Part shown: positions 57,001 through 63,433 of the stretch, in pieces | Layout of the letters: each line of letters starts with the position of its first letter | How positions within the stretch are numbered: position 1 is the stretch's first letter | Source: Liolophura sinensis | Lineage: Eukaryota; Mollusca; Polyplacophora; Chitonida; Chitonidae | Length of the DNA: 64,000 nt | Direction of reading: 5' to 3' | Assembly (NCBI RefSeq): GCF_032854445.1 | Contig: NC_088302.1 | Coordinates: 1,178,001 to 1,242,000, forward strand | Made by a program: the position numbers and the translations under genes | Notes under the pieces: model-generated | What the model was told of the DNA's origin: nothing | The model's input: only the letters and a program-made list of their open reading frames with translations | Databases searched by the model: none

Positions 57001-57416
57001 GCAGCGGTGCCAGGCAAACTTCTGACAACTGAGCATTTCACAGATGTTGGGAAGCTGGGTCAACTAGTCACTGACTGTTCTAGCTCACTCCTTGTGAATA
57101 GCAGCTATTTATATACACCTCCTAATATGGAGGCTGGGTGGCATGTGCTCTGTTTATTTCAGTCCAAACAGCCAATCAAAACACACCATCAATGATCTAC
57201 TAAATACTTTACACACACTTTCTAAGCTGCATCCACTACCGAAGTCTGACCCACACCGGCGAGGCAATAATAAGCTGTTCTCCCCCCCCCCCCCCCCCCC
57301 CAGCAAACACTGTATATGCTCACTTACCCTTGGTTTAAATCATTCTCTGTATTATCCAGCCAAACTCTAACATGGAAAGCATTTCCTTCCCGAACTTGTG
57401 AGAAAATATCATCCAT
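35896..57416 (-). CDS. ILK: ILK, integrin-linked pseudokinase (complete gene, 12 coding exons, 450 aa)
   Basis: ILK is the focal-adhesion scaffold that joins PINCH (through its ankyrin repeats) and parvin (through its pseudokinase lobe) under integrin beta tails. Exons in order are 57416-57328, 55904-55739, 53077-52982, 50644-50548, 50114-50034, 49653-49568, 49255-49146, 48653-48532, 47114-46993, 42218-42119, 41474-41344 and 36048-35896. All phases join without a stop, giving 450 aa against 452 in human. Residues 1 to about 165 are ankyrin repeats ([41 protein letters not shown]). About 166-190 is the linker ([19 protein letters not shown]). From about 193 to the end is the kinase-like domain. 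The ATP-pocket Lys (DIVAKIL) is kept. The HRD loop is replaced ([14 protein letters not shown]) and DFG reads ADYQ, as expected for this pseudokinase. The WLAPE motif is intact. It lies head to head with RRP8 and tail to tail with VPS37A. Confidence 0.95.
36030..36470 (-). repeat. 75-83-bp array, six copies carrying the exon 12 acceptor of ILK
   Basis: The minus-strand unit includes GGTTACAG|GTGGCTCTGGAAGG with the bar at the exon edge. Copies have their acceptor near 36048, 36130, 36208, 36278, 36357 and 36430. One copy has GATGGCTCTGG after the AG. C-rich tracts (CCCCCCTCCCCC) lie in each unit. The array is interrupted at 36472 by the large element and its last unit resumes at 39824. Confidence 0.85.
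36472..36924. repeat. Left terminal direct repeat of the 3.35-kb element
   Basis: 453 bp with its own 18-bp terminal inverted repeats (17 of 18 matching) and no convincing gene. An 88-codon plus-strand frame recurs identically in the right copy only because the DNA is identical. Confidence 0.85.
39371..39823. repeat. Right terminal direct repeat of the 3.35-kb element
   Basis: Same sequence as 36472-36924, displaced by 2899 bp. Lack of visible differences suggests recent insertion or gene conversion. Confidence 0.85.
39828..40310 (-). other. ILK intron 11, between element and array
   Basis: Begins with the resumed exon-12-acceptor-like unit (CCAGAGCCACCAGAACACAA), then unique AT-rich sequence. 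No gene seen. Confidence 0.5.
40312..41325 (-). repeat. 23-bp minisatellite, ILK intron 11
   Basis: About 44 copies of a 23-bp unit (plus strand GTGTGAGAAAAACCCAGGGG then ATG, alternating with GTGTATGAAAAACCC forms). It begins about 20 bp inside the exon 11 donor. All three minus frames stay open for up to 344 codons because the 69-bp super-period lacks stops; I regard these as non-coding. Confidence 0.9.
41344..41474 (-). CDS. ILK: ILK coding exon 11
   Basis: Acceptor GTTGAAG, donor GTAAAT. The exon encodes [20 protein letters not shown], then [20 protein letters not shown] and IGMK, matching human [20 protein letters not shown]. Enters in phase 1 and ends in phase 0. Confidence 0.95.
42119..42218 (-). 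CDS. ILK: ILK coding exon 10
   Basis: Acceptor CTTCACAG, donor GTAGGC. The exon encodes [20 protein letters not shown], then [13 protein letters not shown], and ends in phase 1. It holds the degenerate DFG site (ADYQ) and the APE motif. Confidence 0.95.
42219..45254 (-). other. ILK intron 9, 3' part
   Basis: AT-rich and unique, apart from a (TA)n microsatellite at about 43589-43617. Open frames of 60-119 codons (for example 42979-43338 and 44874-45209) show no domain or splice support. Confidence 0.45.
45255..46012 (-). repeat. 28-bp minisatellite, ILK intron 9
   Basis: About 27 copies of CTTGATGTATCAACCAGTTA then ATGCATAA (plus strand), with the C/T of AGCTAATG/AGTTAATG as the main variant site. 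It ends about 80 bp from the candidate extra exon at 46093-46164. Confidence 0.9.
46093..46164 (-). CDS. ILK: Candidate 72-nt cassette exon of ILK, related to exon 10
   Basis: On the minus strand a pyrimidine-rich acceptor (TTTCTCTCCTCCTAG) precedes 24 open codons starting [15 protein letters not shown] and ending KDAPINA, followed by donor GTAACT. Exon 10 starts [16 protein letters not shown], so the first ten codons are clearly related. Several differences are synonymous (GAT/GAC in both Asp codons). The length is 72 nt and both phases are 0, so inclusion between exons 9 and 10 would keep the ILK frame and add 24 residues; replacing exon 10 would break the frame into exon 11. It may be a used cassette, a lineage-specific spliced insert, or a decaying exon duplicate. 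Confidence 0.55.
46165..46992 (-). other. ILK intron 9, 5' part
   Basis: Unique AT-rich sequence with no array and no supported gene. Confidence 0.45.
46993..47114 (-). CDS. ILK: ILK coding exon 9
   Basis: Acceptor TGTTGCCCAG, donor GTAAGT. The exon encodes [20 protein letters not shown], then [20 protein letters not shown] and M, aligned with human [20 protein letters not shown]. The catalytic HRD loop is absent, as in other ILKs. The acceptor and first exon bases head the neighbouring 87-bp array. Confidence 0.95.
47103..48375 (-). repeat. 87/90-bp array, about 15 copies carrying the exon 9 acceptor of ILK
   Basis: The minus-strand unit contains CTGCTCATTGCCCAG|GTGTTGTGGTTGGG; the true site reads CTTGTTGCCCAG|GTATTGTGGTGG. 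The intronic part is CCACTGGGGAACGTGTATTA, then AGATGTACATATACAGACTA. Spacing is 87 bp, or 90 bp where an extra ACT-type triplet is present. Using an upstream acceptor and reading through meets a stop within the unit. The minus-strand open frames of 88-180 codons here are by-products of the period. Confidence 0.92.
48532..48653 (-). CDS. ILK: ILK coding exon 8
   Basis: Acceptor CTGTTACAG, donor GTAAGT. The exon encodes [20 protein letters not shown], then [20 protein letters not shown], matching human FSHPNVLPVLGACQSPP and MPYGSLYNVLHEG. Enters in phase 2 and leaves in phase 1. Its first approximately 83 bases and acceptor are duplicated upstream. Confidence 0.95.
48654..48995 (-). repeat. 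ILK: Three partial copies of ILK exon 8 with acceptors
   Basis: At 118-bp spacing, exon-like starts lie at 48771 and 48889, plus a shortened one at 48971. The first two copies keep the acceptor and about 83 exon bases ([17 protein letters not shown] is readable in the first). They then run into intronic sequence with an in-frame TGA instead of the second half of the exon. The 48889 copy has a mutated tract (GGTTATAG). The third has lost the middle of the exon. None carries a usable donor. Confidence 0.9.
49146..49255 (-). CDS. ILK: ILK coding exon 7
   Basis: Acceptor GATGCAG, donor GTGAGC. The exon encodes [20 protein letters not shown], then [17 protein letters not shown]. It contains the conserved lysine of the nucleotide pocket (AKIL; human VKVL). 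Confidence 0.95.
49568..49653 (-). CDS. ILK: ILK coding exon 6
   Basis: Acceptor GTATTTCAG, donor GTAAGT. The exon encodes [20 protein letters not shown], then RIASTHSGD; human has RNGTLNKHSGIDFKQLNFL. Enters in phase 1 and leaves in phase 0. Confidence 0.93.
50034..50114 (-). CDS. ILK: ILK coding exon 5
   Basis: Acceptor TTGTTCAG, donor GTAAGT. The exon encodes [20 protein letters not shown], then LGYKTRS; human has [20 protein letters not shown]. This is the linker between the ankyrin and kinase-like parts. Confidence 0.94.
50548..50644 (-). CDS. ILK: ILK coding exon 4
   Basis: Acceptor CTTGTAG, donor GTAAGT. The exon encodes [20 protein letters not shown], then [12 protein letters not shown], the last ankyrin repeat (human [20 protein letters not shown]). 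Leaves in phase 1. Confidence 0.94.
50744..52112 (-). repeat. 44-bp minisatellite, ILK intron 3
   Basis: About 31 copies of AGTTCTCCTGAGAACTCCAC then TTGTCACTGAGCTATCTGGTACAC (plus strand). Each unit contains a short inverted repeat (AGTTCTCCTGAGAACT), so single strands can fold locally. It does not include exon sequence. Confidence 0.92.
52645..52780. mobile_element. Hairpin MITE in ILK intron 3
   Basis: The arms (TAATAGAATATTGCACAGTG and on to CCATAAATATTGTTC) are near-perfect inverted copies around a loop of about 40 bp containing CCCACTCGACGCTTCGAACA. The outer bases are TTAATAG on one side and CTATTAA on the other. It has no coding capacity. Confidence 0.75.
52982..53077 (-). CDS. ILK: ILK coding exon 3
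   Basis: Acceptor TGTTCGCAG, donor GTATAC. The exon encodes [20 protein letters not shown], then [12 protein letters not shown]; human has [20 protein letters not shown]. Phase 0 at both ends. Confidence 0.95.
53078..55738 (-). other. ILK intron 2
   Basis: Mostly unique. It contains an eroded SINE fragment at about 55370-55450. A 134-codon minus-strand frame at 54807-55211 has no recognisable domain. No array overlaps either flanking exon. Confidence 0.45.
55370..55450 (-). mobile_element. Eroded SINE fragment (first family)
   Basis: ATCATTGGTATTTTACTCCC, AATATTTCAC-like and GGTGGGAGGAAAC blocks in the order expected for a minus-strand 3' end, strongly diverged. Confidence 0.5.
55739..55904 (-). 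CDS. ILK: ILK coding exon 2
   Basis: Acceptor TGCTTTAG, donor GTAAGT. The exon encodes [40 protein letters not shown] and [15 protein letters not shown], which are ankyrin repeats 1-2 with the human [20 protein letters not shown] signature. Enters in phase 2 and leaves in phase 0. Confidence 0.96.
56055..56310 (-). mobile_element. Old SINE copy (first family), ILK intron 1
   Basis: Near full length but diverged: GGCTTTACACCAAACTCAAG, GGTGGGAGGAAACAGACCC, CTAGCATGATGTGGACTTGA and a minus-strand head at the right end. No target duplication is discernible. Confidence 0.7.
57280..57302. repeat. Poly-C run in ILK intron 1
   Basis: About 22 consecutive C residues, 25 bp inside the exon 1 donor. 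Length is probably polymorphic and error-prone in sequencing. G-run structures on the minus-strand transcript are possible. Confidence 0.9.
57328..57416 (-). CDS. ILK: ILK coding exon 1
   Basis: The start at 57416 has strong context (GTGAAAATGG) and is the first ATG in this frame. It encodes [20 protein letters not shown], then DNTENDLNQ, matching human [20 protein letters not shown]. It ends in phase 2 at GTAAGT. Confidence 0.96.
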
Positions 57417-58262
57417 TTTCACTCCGTCCTCGATAGTAGTACAACTAGGCCCTGCCGCAAACTTTCCACGAAATTTCTCTTCCCTGCGTAACACATCAAC
57501 GTCAATCCCTGACAACCATTCCAGACGTTTCCTTAGCCCGGTAAAATGTTCTCCACTCCCGAAAACTTGTTCAAGTGGAAAGAGCCACCCACTGGGCAGA
57601 ATATGTTAACTTTCCCAGTCGGTTTTGGAGAGGGCCGAAAACTGTACAAACTCGGTGGCAACAATAAAAAACGTGTGCTAAACACAACCGATTTGCACTC
57701 CGATCCTTCCCAGGATCCACACAGTACCCTTCGGACAGCAAGCACAACAACTGGGTATCCTCACAAACGTCCAACACAAAATATTTCACATCTGTACCCT
57801 CATCATCAACACCATCCTGAACTTGTCGACAAATGACACGCCTGTCCCACATTGCATTGCGCCGATTCCGTCCCACAATTCACCAGTCAAGATGTCAGCG
57901 CCCAGTGTGCGGCGGGCGTGAAAACTACGGTTTGCCACATAATCGCTTTGCTAAGGTCATTTAGACAGTTCATGTATAGTAGGTTACAGGGTCAGACAAG
58001 AACACAGTTTTTTACGATTTTTTTAATACGCTTGAAGCTACAGGTTGGTCTTCATGCCGTATTCGGGTGGGAAGCACTTGGTAAACAACAACAACTTCAT
58101 GAATGTATATTCATACACCTTGTTCCTGCTTGAACACTTTGTGCTGTATGATTTTTTCCTCTTGACAATTACCCCTCGCTCTCCTTATCTCCCCCACCTC
58201 CCACTCTCCACTCCCTGCCAGAACTCAAAGAGCTTTTATTGTGAATGTTGTCAGTTAGGTGA
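57417..58262. promoter_or_regulatory. Probable shared (bidirectional) ILK/RRP8 promoter region
   Basis: It separates the divergent start regions and is locally richer in CpG than the introns (for example CGGCGGGCGTG near 57910). No TATA box is evident on either strand. An AGGTGAGT at 58257-58264 could be the donor of a non-coding first RRP8 exon. Three overlapping open frames at 57533-57876 on both strands match neither gene's N-terminus. The exact start sites are not visible from sequence. Confidence 0.4.
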
Positions 58263-59355
58263 GTTTGTCAGGTATTAAAATTGATACGATCCCTAGCATC
58301 TGGACTTCATAATGATAAGGCAATGTGCTAAGAATTGATACTGTCCTGTTAGATACCTATGTACTTGGTTTAAATGTCAACTTATTTCCAATGTTACATT
58401 GTATAATTCTAAATAAGTAGATTGATTGGTTCATTCATGGGTATTAAACACAGTGCTTCATATAATATATATAAATATATATTTTTCATTCTTATAACAG
58501 CAGTCCAGTTTGTGGATAGAGGAAATTGGAGTCCCGGAAATCTAAAGTTCTGAACAAGTAAAGATGCATGTATACTTGAATGTGAGGGGAGATAGTAGGG
58601 GAGGAATTGTTCAGGGGGAAATTTCCAGGTAGAGCAGGATTGATAGTCCCTTGGAGACAATACCCCTACCCCTCTTTCTATAGTTGAATACCTTGTTTTT
58701 GGAGAAGCGGCACTACTAAACACCATAGTCTTAAATGGTGATTAGGACTATGGATTACTTGACAAGAATTGTGGCATCCAGGATACTCACAGATGCAGCA
58801 GCTGAATATATGAGCATAGAGAATGATAAAATTGTATTAAGTTTTGTGTAATAAAATCCAGACCTCACATTCAAACAACATTTGCACATCAATATGGCTT
58901 TGATATTGCCATTCTGATAGAAAGTAATAATCACTCATTCAAAGAATATGTAACATCAATTGGTAGAATAATTAAAATATAAGATTGATGCGTCTAATTT
59001 AATGTAAGATGATTTGTGAATGTGACATAGGGTGACCTCCATGGATGAGTGGTTAGTGTGCTAGTGCAGAGATTCAAGAGCCTCCCACAAATGTGAACAC
59101 TGAGTTCAAATCCATCTCATGCTGGCTTCCTTTTCAGTCATGCCTGTGAAGGATAGCAAGCAACCGACAGATGGTTGGGAGTTTCCCGTGGGCTGTGCTT
59201 GGTTTACTCTAACCATAAAGCCCTCTGTTGTCGTTTAAGTGAAATATTCTTGAGTAGGGCATAAACCACCAGTCAAATAACTCAATAAATTGTCCGCTTA
59301 GGTAATATTGGCAAATATATTTGTATGTATTGCAGTCCATCCTGTGACAGAGATC
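58263..59355 (+). other. Presumed RRP8 first intron
   Basis: Unique AT-rich sequence with a diverged SINE at 59032-59290. The coding exon acceptor (GTATTGCAG) follows at 59334. Confidence 0.4.
59032..59290 (+). mobile_element. Diverged SINE (first family) before RRP8 coding exon 1
   Basis: Head GACCTCCATGGATGAGTGGT, body CTCATGCTGGCTTCC and GTTTCCCGTGGGCTGTGCTT, tail AAATATTCTTGAGTAGGGC then CAATAAAT. An old copy ending about 45 bp before the exon acceptor. Confidence 0.75.
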
Positions 59356-59424
59356 ATGATGTTTGAACAGGAGGACTGGGCGTCTAACAAAACAGCTGAT
59401 GATTTATCCAGAAAGTTATTCTCT
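59356..59424 (+). CDS. RRP8: RRP8 coding exon 1
   Basis: Acceptor GTATTGCAG is at 59334, so the exon starts with 21 bases of 5' UTR. ATGATG gives [20 protein letters not shown] then LFS, ending in phase 0 at GTAAGT. Either ATG may be used; the second gives a closer match to the human start. Confidence 0.82.
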
Positions 59425-62400
59425 GTAAGTAGCAGTCTTTGTGAAACAGAACAGACAATTATTTTTGGTATTCTTTCATGTTTCCAATGGATGAATGCTT
59501 TTAAGTTCAGTTTCATAGGGCGAGAAGCAAAGTAGACCTCTCCCAGATCAGCTCACATTACAGAATTGCCCTGTAAAATTACACCTCTAGTTTCCAAATC
59601 AGGGATGGTTTCGTAAGCGATGTCAAAGCATCTGACTTAAATTTAATTGTGCTGTGAGAAGTGGTCTGTCTACATGATAAAAATTTGTTCTTTAATAGTT
59701 TTGGGGATTTTTTGTTTTGATTTGTTTTTTGTCCAGCAGAATAAAATTGTAATCATAGCAGACTGTCATTATCAAGAAAACACATGCTGTGTATTACCTA
59801 GACTGAGAATAGAGCTTGTATCTCTGCTGACTGAAATTAGGTGCGAATGTTACAGTTTTACACATTAAACCTTTGCAAAAAAAGAATGTGATTCTTATTG
59901 GGTGAAATGAAAATGGTTCTTTTAACCAAAATACACATGCCTTCAAGATGGCTAAACTGTCTTACCTGACATGTTCATAAACCCAATTTCAACCATGGGG
60001 TAAAGGCTTCAGAAGAATTGTCAGTGTTTTATTGATGGTAAATATTGTTCCCATGCTCAAGCTCAAGGTATTGCTACCATTGTTACTGATATTGTTATAA
60101 ATGTACATGTGTATAAGCTCTCAACAAACAGCTGTTGCCTTGTTAATAATCCTTATGATGACAAAGGTTGAAATATTGATGTTTGCCAACTATGCATCGT
60201 AAGCCCTTTGTCGGACTGAACACTAAAATGTCTTAGAGACCACTTCGGTGGCCTAATGATTAGAACGTCTACATCAAAATCAGGAGACATTAGACTCAAA
60301 CCCAGGTCGGGTCATATCAAAAACTTTAAATATGGTACATGCTGCTGCCTCACTTGGCAAGGAAATGTGACTTGTTGGCCCGATATCAATATAATGTGAT
60401 TGCAGCGTAATGTTTCAGTGGCTGCAGTACTTTGGCTGCATAAAACACCATCAGATACATATGTAAGTAAGTTGTAAATCACCCTGTGATAAACATTTTC
60501 TCCTCTCTTTCTTTCTTTCATAAATTCAAACAGAAGGAGAAGCGTAAGCGTGAAGAACCAGGTGAAACCAAGAGTGCTAAACTTTGTAAGTTGGATTCAG
60601 TTGAGCAGGTGCAGAGGCCTAAAAAGCGAAAAAATAAAGGTCATGATGAGATGGATGCTGATAACTACAAGACAAAAACAAAACATCAGAAAACAAGCTA
60701 CAGAGGATCTGTGATTAGTGAAAAACATGAAGACATGAAACAAGATTCACAACCAAAGTTGAAATCTGCAAAGAAGAAAAAGATTCAAGCACTTGAAAAA
60801 TCAAAAAGTCCTGTCTTCAAAACAAAATCACCCAGAAATAAGTATAAACATCTAGCAATAAAGAAACAGGACAAAAAGGAAGTTAATGCTGTTGAGAAGA
60901 CAAAAGAGTCCAAGAAAAGCTTAGGAGAAGCTGAAAATCCCCCTGTGATAACAAAGGATGTAATGTTAAAGAGGAAGCTGAAAAGGAAAAAACTTAAATC
61001 CACTGATGTGAAGGTGTCGCCTCAGAAAAATGGAAAGCCAGAAAATGCTGTAAAGCAAACCAAGCGCAAGAGGAAACGGAAAAAGAAAAACAACCCCAAA
61101 AAGAACAAGTACAGACATTTGGTTTTGTTAAAATATGGTGAACAAGGAGTGGGTGAAAAAGGTGTTGCTGCAGAAGTCAGTGAAGAAATCCAGTCAAAAC
61201 CTGCTAGAAAGAGTCCGACATCACGTGGTCAAGCTCACTCTTTTGATGTCACAAGGCTGAAACAGGCTCTGGTCACAAGTATTCATAAATCAGAGGATCA
61301 GCAGGAAAAGACCACTGAATCCAAACCAGTTACAACAAAGAGGTTGAAAACAGAAAGGAAAACAGAAAAACCAGAGGACGCAGAGAAAGGGGTGAAGAGG
61401 GGTGGATCAACATTGAAGGAGAAAGTGACTGCGAAGCTTACATCTGCTCGTTTTCGTTTCCTGAATGAGCAGTTGTATACCCAAACAGGACAGGAATCGT
61501 ACAACCTGTTTGCTGAAGATGAGGAAGCTTTTCTTGTATACCATGATGGATTTCAGAACCAGGTGGAAAAGTGGCCTTCAAACCCACTGGACTCCATTAT
61601 TAAATATATCAGCAACAAGTGAGTAGATGAATACTCTGTCATTTATCACTGGCATGTATTTAGTTCAAGCATGCCTCATCATTTGTTTCACAAAAAATGC
61701 ATGTTTTTAGAATTTGATTGATGCAGTTTCTCATTTCTAACATGGTTGGCCTTCTCCTGAACAGCATGTGCACATCTTTGCTTTCACAAAAATGAGAGGA
61801 ATGTAGTTTTTGGCTTTCTGCACTAAAAATATCTGTATTAAAATTTAAAAGAATTACTCTTCTTCCTGCAGACCTCCATCGTTGATTGTAGCAGATTTCG
61901 GCTGTGGTGACGCCAGGCTGGCTCAGAGCATCCCCAATAAAGTGCACTCATTTGACCTCGTGGCATTGAATGAGCATGTGACAGCCTGTGACATGGCCAA
62001 GGTATTTACACATCGCACATTTACACATCGCACATTTACACATTACAAAAATGAAATTATAAACTATACTTTATTGAAACTTCTTCCTGTAATGTTACGC
62101 TGTAAGAGGGAGAACAAGAGCTGATATATTTAAAGTGTAAAGTATCAATCAAACATAAATTTATCTGATTGTTGTTTTCCACTTATATCATGGGGATCAG
62201 GTTTAACAGGAAACCAGAATGCCTGGAGAGAAACCACCGACCTTGGGCAAGTTACTTTACCACATGATGACCTAGCTAATGGTGGTGGTGTGGTGTTATA
62301 TGAGTTTTGTTTAAGGTTGTTTGTTTCCGTCAAAGCAATTACTTTGACGCTTTCAACAGATTAATTGTTTTAATGATTAACAAAAGCATTATTTGTTTTA

Positions 62401-63433
62401 CAATTAAATTAGCTGAGGTCCTGTGCTGGAATACTCTCCAACTCTCACTGGTTTATCTGCAAGTCGTTGACACACCACTTGAGATATCATGGTTTCCTCA
62501 GAGCTCTGCTGGGTTTGTCAGCTACCTGGTGAGATATCATGGTTTTCTCAGGTCTCTGCTGGGTTTGTCAGTTACCTGGTGAGAAATCATGGTTTCCTCA
62601 GGGCTCTACTGGGTTTGTGAGCTACCTGATGAGATGTCATGGTTTCCTCTGGGCTCTGTTGGGTTTGTCCGCTACCGGATGAGATGTCATGGTTTCCTCT
62701 GGGCTCTGCTAGGTTTGTCCGCTACCTGATGAGATGCCATGGTTTCCTCTGGGCTCTGTTGGGTTTGTCAGCTACCTGGTGAGATGTCATGGTTTCCTCA
62801 GGTCTCTATTATGTTTGTCAGTTACCTGGTGAGATGTCATGGTTTCCTTTGGGCTCTGTTGGGTTTGTCCGCTACCTGGTGGGATATCATGGTTTCCCCA
62901 AGGCTCTGCTAAGTTTGTCAGAGCAAACTATTCATTAGTTTTTATCACCTGTAGATATTTACTTCTGGACATTCCCAGCTTCCCTTGGAGAAGCAGAGTG
63001 TGGATTTCTGGTTTTATCACACTTATGTAGGTTTTCTTCAAACTCTTGCTCTTCCATGTTCCCGTGTTCCCCTGGAGAAGCAGAGTATGGATTTCTGGTT
63101 TTGTCACACACCTGTAGGTATTTATCACAAACTTACACTTCCATGTTCCCAGCTTCCCCTGGAGAAGCAGAGTGTGGATTTCTGGTTTTATCACACACAT
63201 GTAGGTATTTATCACAAACTTACACTTCCATGTTACCAGGTTCCCCTGGAGAAGCAGAGTGTGGATTTCTGGTTTTATCACACACATGTAGGTATTTATC
63301 ACAGACTTACACTTCCATGTTCCCAGGTTCCCCTCAAGAAGCGGAGTGTAGATATCTGTGTGTTTTGCCTTTCTCTGATGGGAACCAACCTGGTGGATTA
63401 CCTGACAGAGGCCAATCGCATCCTGAAGACAGG
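59356..63433 (+). CDS. RRP8: RRP8, nucleolar rRNA-processing methyltransferase (partial, 3' end outside window)
   Basis: RRP8 (nucleomethylin) is a nucleolar SAM-dependent methyltransferase; yeast Rrp8 makes a 25S rRNA m1A, and in animals it also acts in rDNA silencing. Visible exons 59356-59424, 60534-61618, 61872-62001 and 63327-63433 join in one frame of 463 codons. The start [10 protein letters not shown] fits human MFEEPEW. Residues about 24-310 are a Lys/Arg-rich, low-complexity nucleolar-type tail. From about 312 comes the conserved block ([34 protein letters not shown]). SAM-binding motif I is [12 protein letters not shown], followed by [16 protein letters not shown] and [20 protein letters not shown]. 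Roughly the last 80-90 residues are missing. The N-terminal tail is longer than in human, whose whole protein is 456 aa. The last visible exon is flanked on both sides by arrays that copy its splice sites. Confidence 0.93.
59425..60533 (+). other. RRP8 intron, with one SINE-like copy
   Basis: Unique sequence apart from a tRNA-derived SINE at 60240-60450. No array is seen here. Confidence 0.45.
60240..60450 (+). mobile_element. tRNA-derived SINE related to the second family
   Basis: Head with GTGGCCTAATGATTAGAACG and CAAACCCAGGTCGGGTCATA, then CTGCTGCCTCACTTGGCA and GCATAAAACACCATCAGATA. It resembles 9072-9430 in the GGGTC-type B-box region and body layout but is more diverged. Confidence 0.6.
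60534..61618 (+). CDS. RRP8: RRP8 coding exon 2 (basic tail and start of conserved domain)
   Basis: Acceptor TTCAAACAG is at 60533; the exon leaves in phase 2 at GTGAGT. It is 361 codons long, dominated by K/R/E ([27 protein letters not shown]), then the conserved [20 protein letters not shown] and [18 protein letters not shown] short motif is repeated inside the tail: [10 protein letters not shown] and [10 protein letters not shown]. The ATG at 60486 lies upstream of the acceptor and is not the start. Confidence 0.92.
61872..62001 (+). CDS. RRP8: RRP8 coding exon 3 (SAM-binding motif)
   Basis: Acceptor TTCCTGCAG, donor GTATTT. The exon encodes [20 protein letters not shown], then [20 protein letters not shown] and MAK. 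Human has [20 protein letters not shown]. Ends in phase 0. Confidence 0.95.
62002..62454 (+). other. RRP8 intron 3, 5' part
   Basis: Begins with a threefold CACATCGCACATTTA short repeat (62009-62045), otherwise unique. A block at about 62190-62270 (GAAACCAGAATGCCTGGAGA) looks like an interspersed-repeat fragment but could not be assigned. Confidence 0.4.
62455..62935 (+). repeat. 50-60-bp minisatellite, RRP8 intron 3
   Basis: About nine copies of a unit containing CTACCTGGTGAGATATCATG, then GTTTCCTCAGGGCTCTGCTG and GGTTTGTCAG. Each unit has a donor-like CTGGTGAGAT, but it does not match a visible exon end. Confidence 0.85.
62970..63330 (+). repeat. RRP8: 87-bp array: five tandem acceptor plus exon-start copies of RRP8 exon 4
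   Basis: Exon-like starts lie exactly 87 bp apart at 62979, 63066, 63153, 63240 and 63327; the last is the true exon. Each has a pyrimidine-rich CCATGTTCCCAG-type acceptor followed by bases for [10 protein letters not shown] (true exon [10 protein letters not shown]). Copies at 62979, 63153 and 63240 keep the AG; the 63066 copy has CCCGTG and has lost it. The region from 62979 into the real exon is open in the RRP8 frame without a stop, 29 codons per unit. Confidence 0.93.
63327..63433 (+). CDS. RRP8: RRP8 coding exon 4
   Basis: Acceptor CATGTTCCCAG; the exon enters in phase 0. It encodes [20 protein letters not shown], then [15 protein letters not shown], ending in phase 2 at GTGAGT. Human has [20 protein letters not shown] and DFLEEANRVLKPGG. 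Confidence 0.94.

Noticed and set aside
57546-57836. A 96-codon plus-strand frame as the first RRP8 exon
   Set aside because: It does not resemble RRP8, overlaps equally open minus frames, and a better start (MMFEQEDW) lies in the exon at 59356.
60486-60533. ATG at 60486 as the RRP8 start
   Set aside because: It lies in the polypyrimidine/acceptor region; phase and similarity support splicing from 59424 to 60534.
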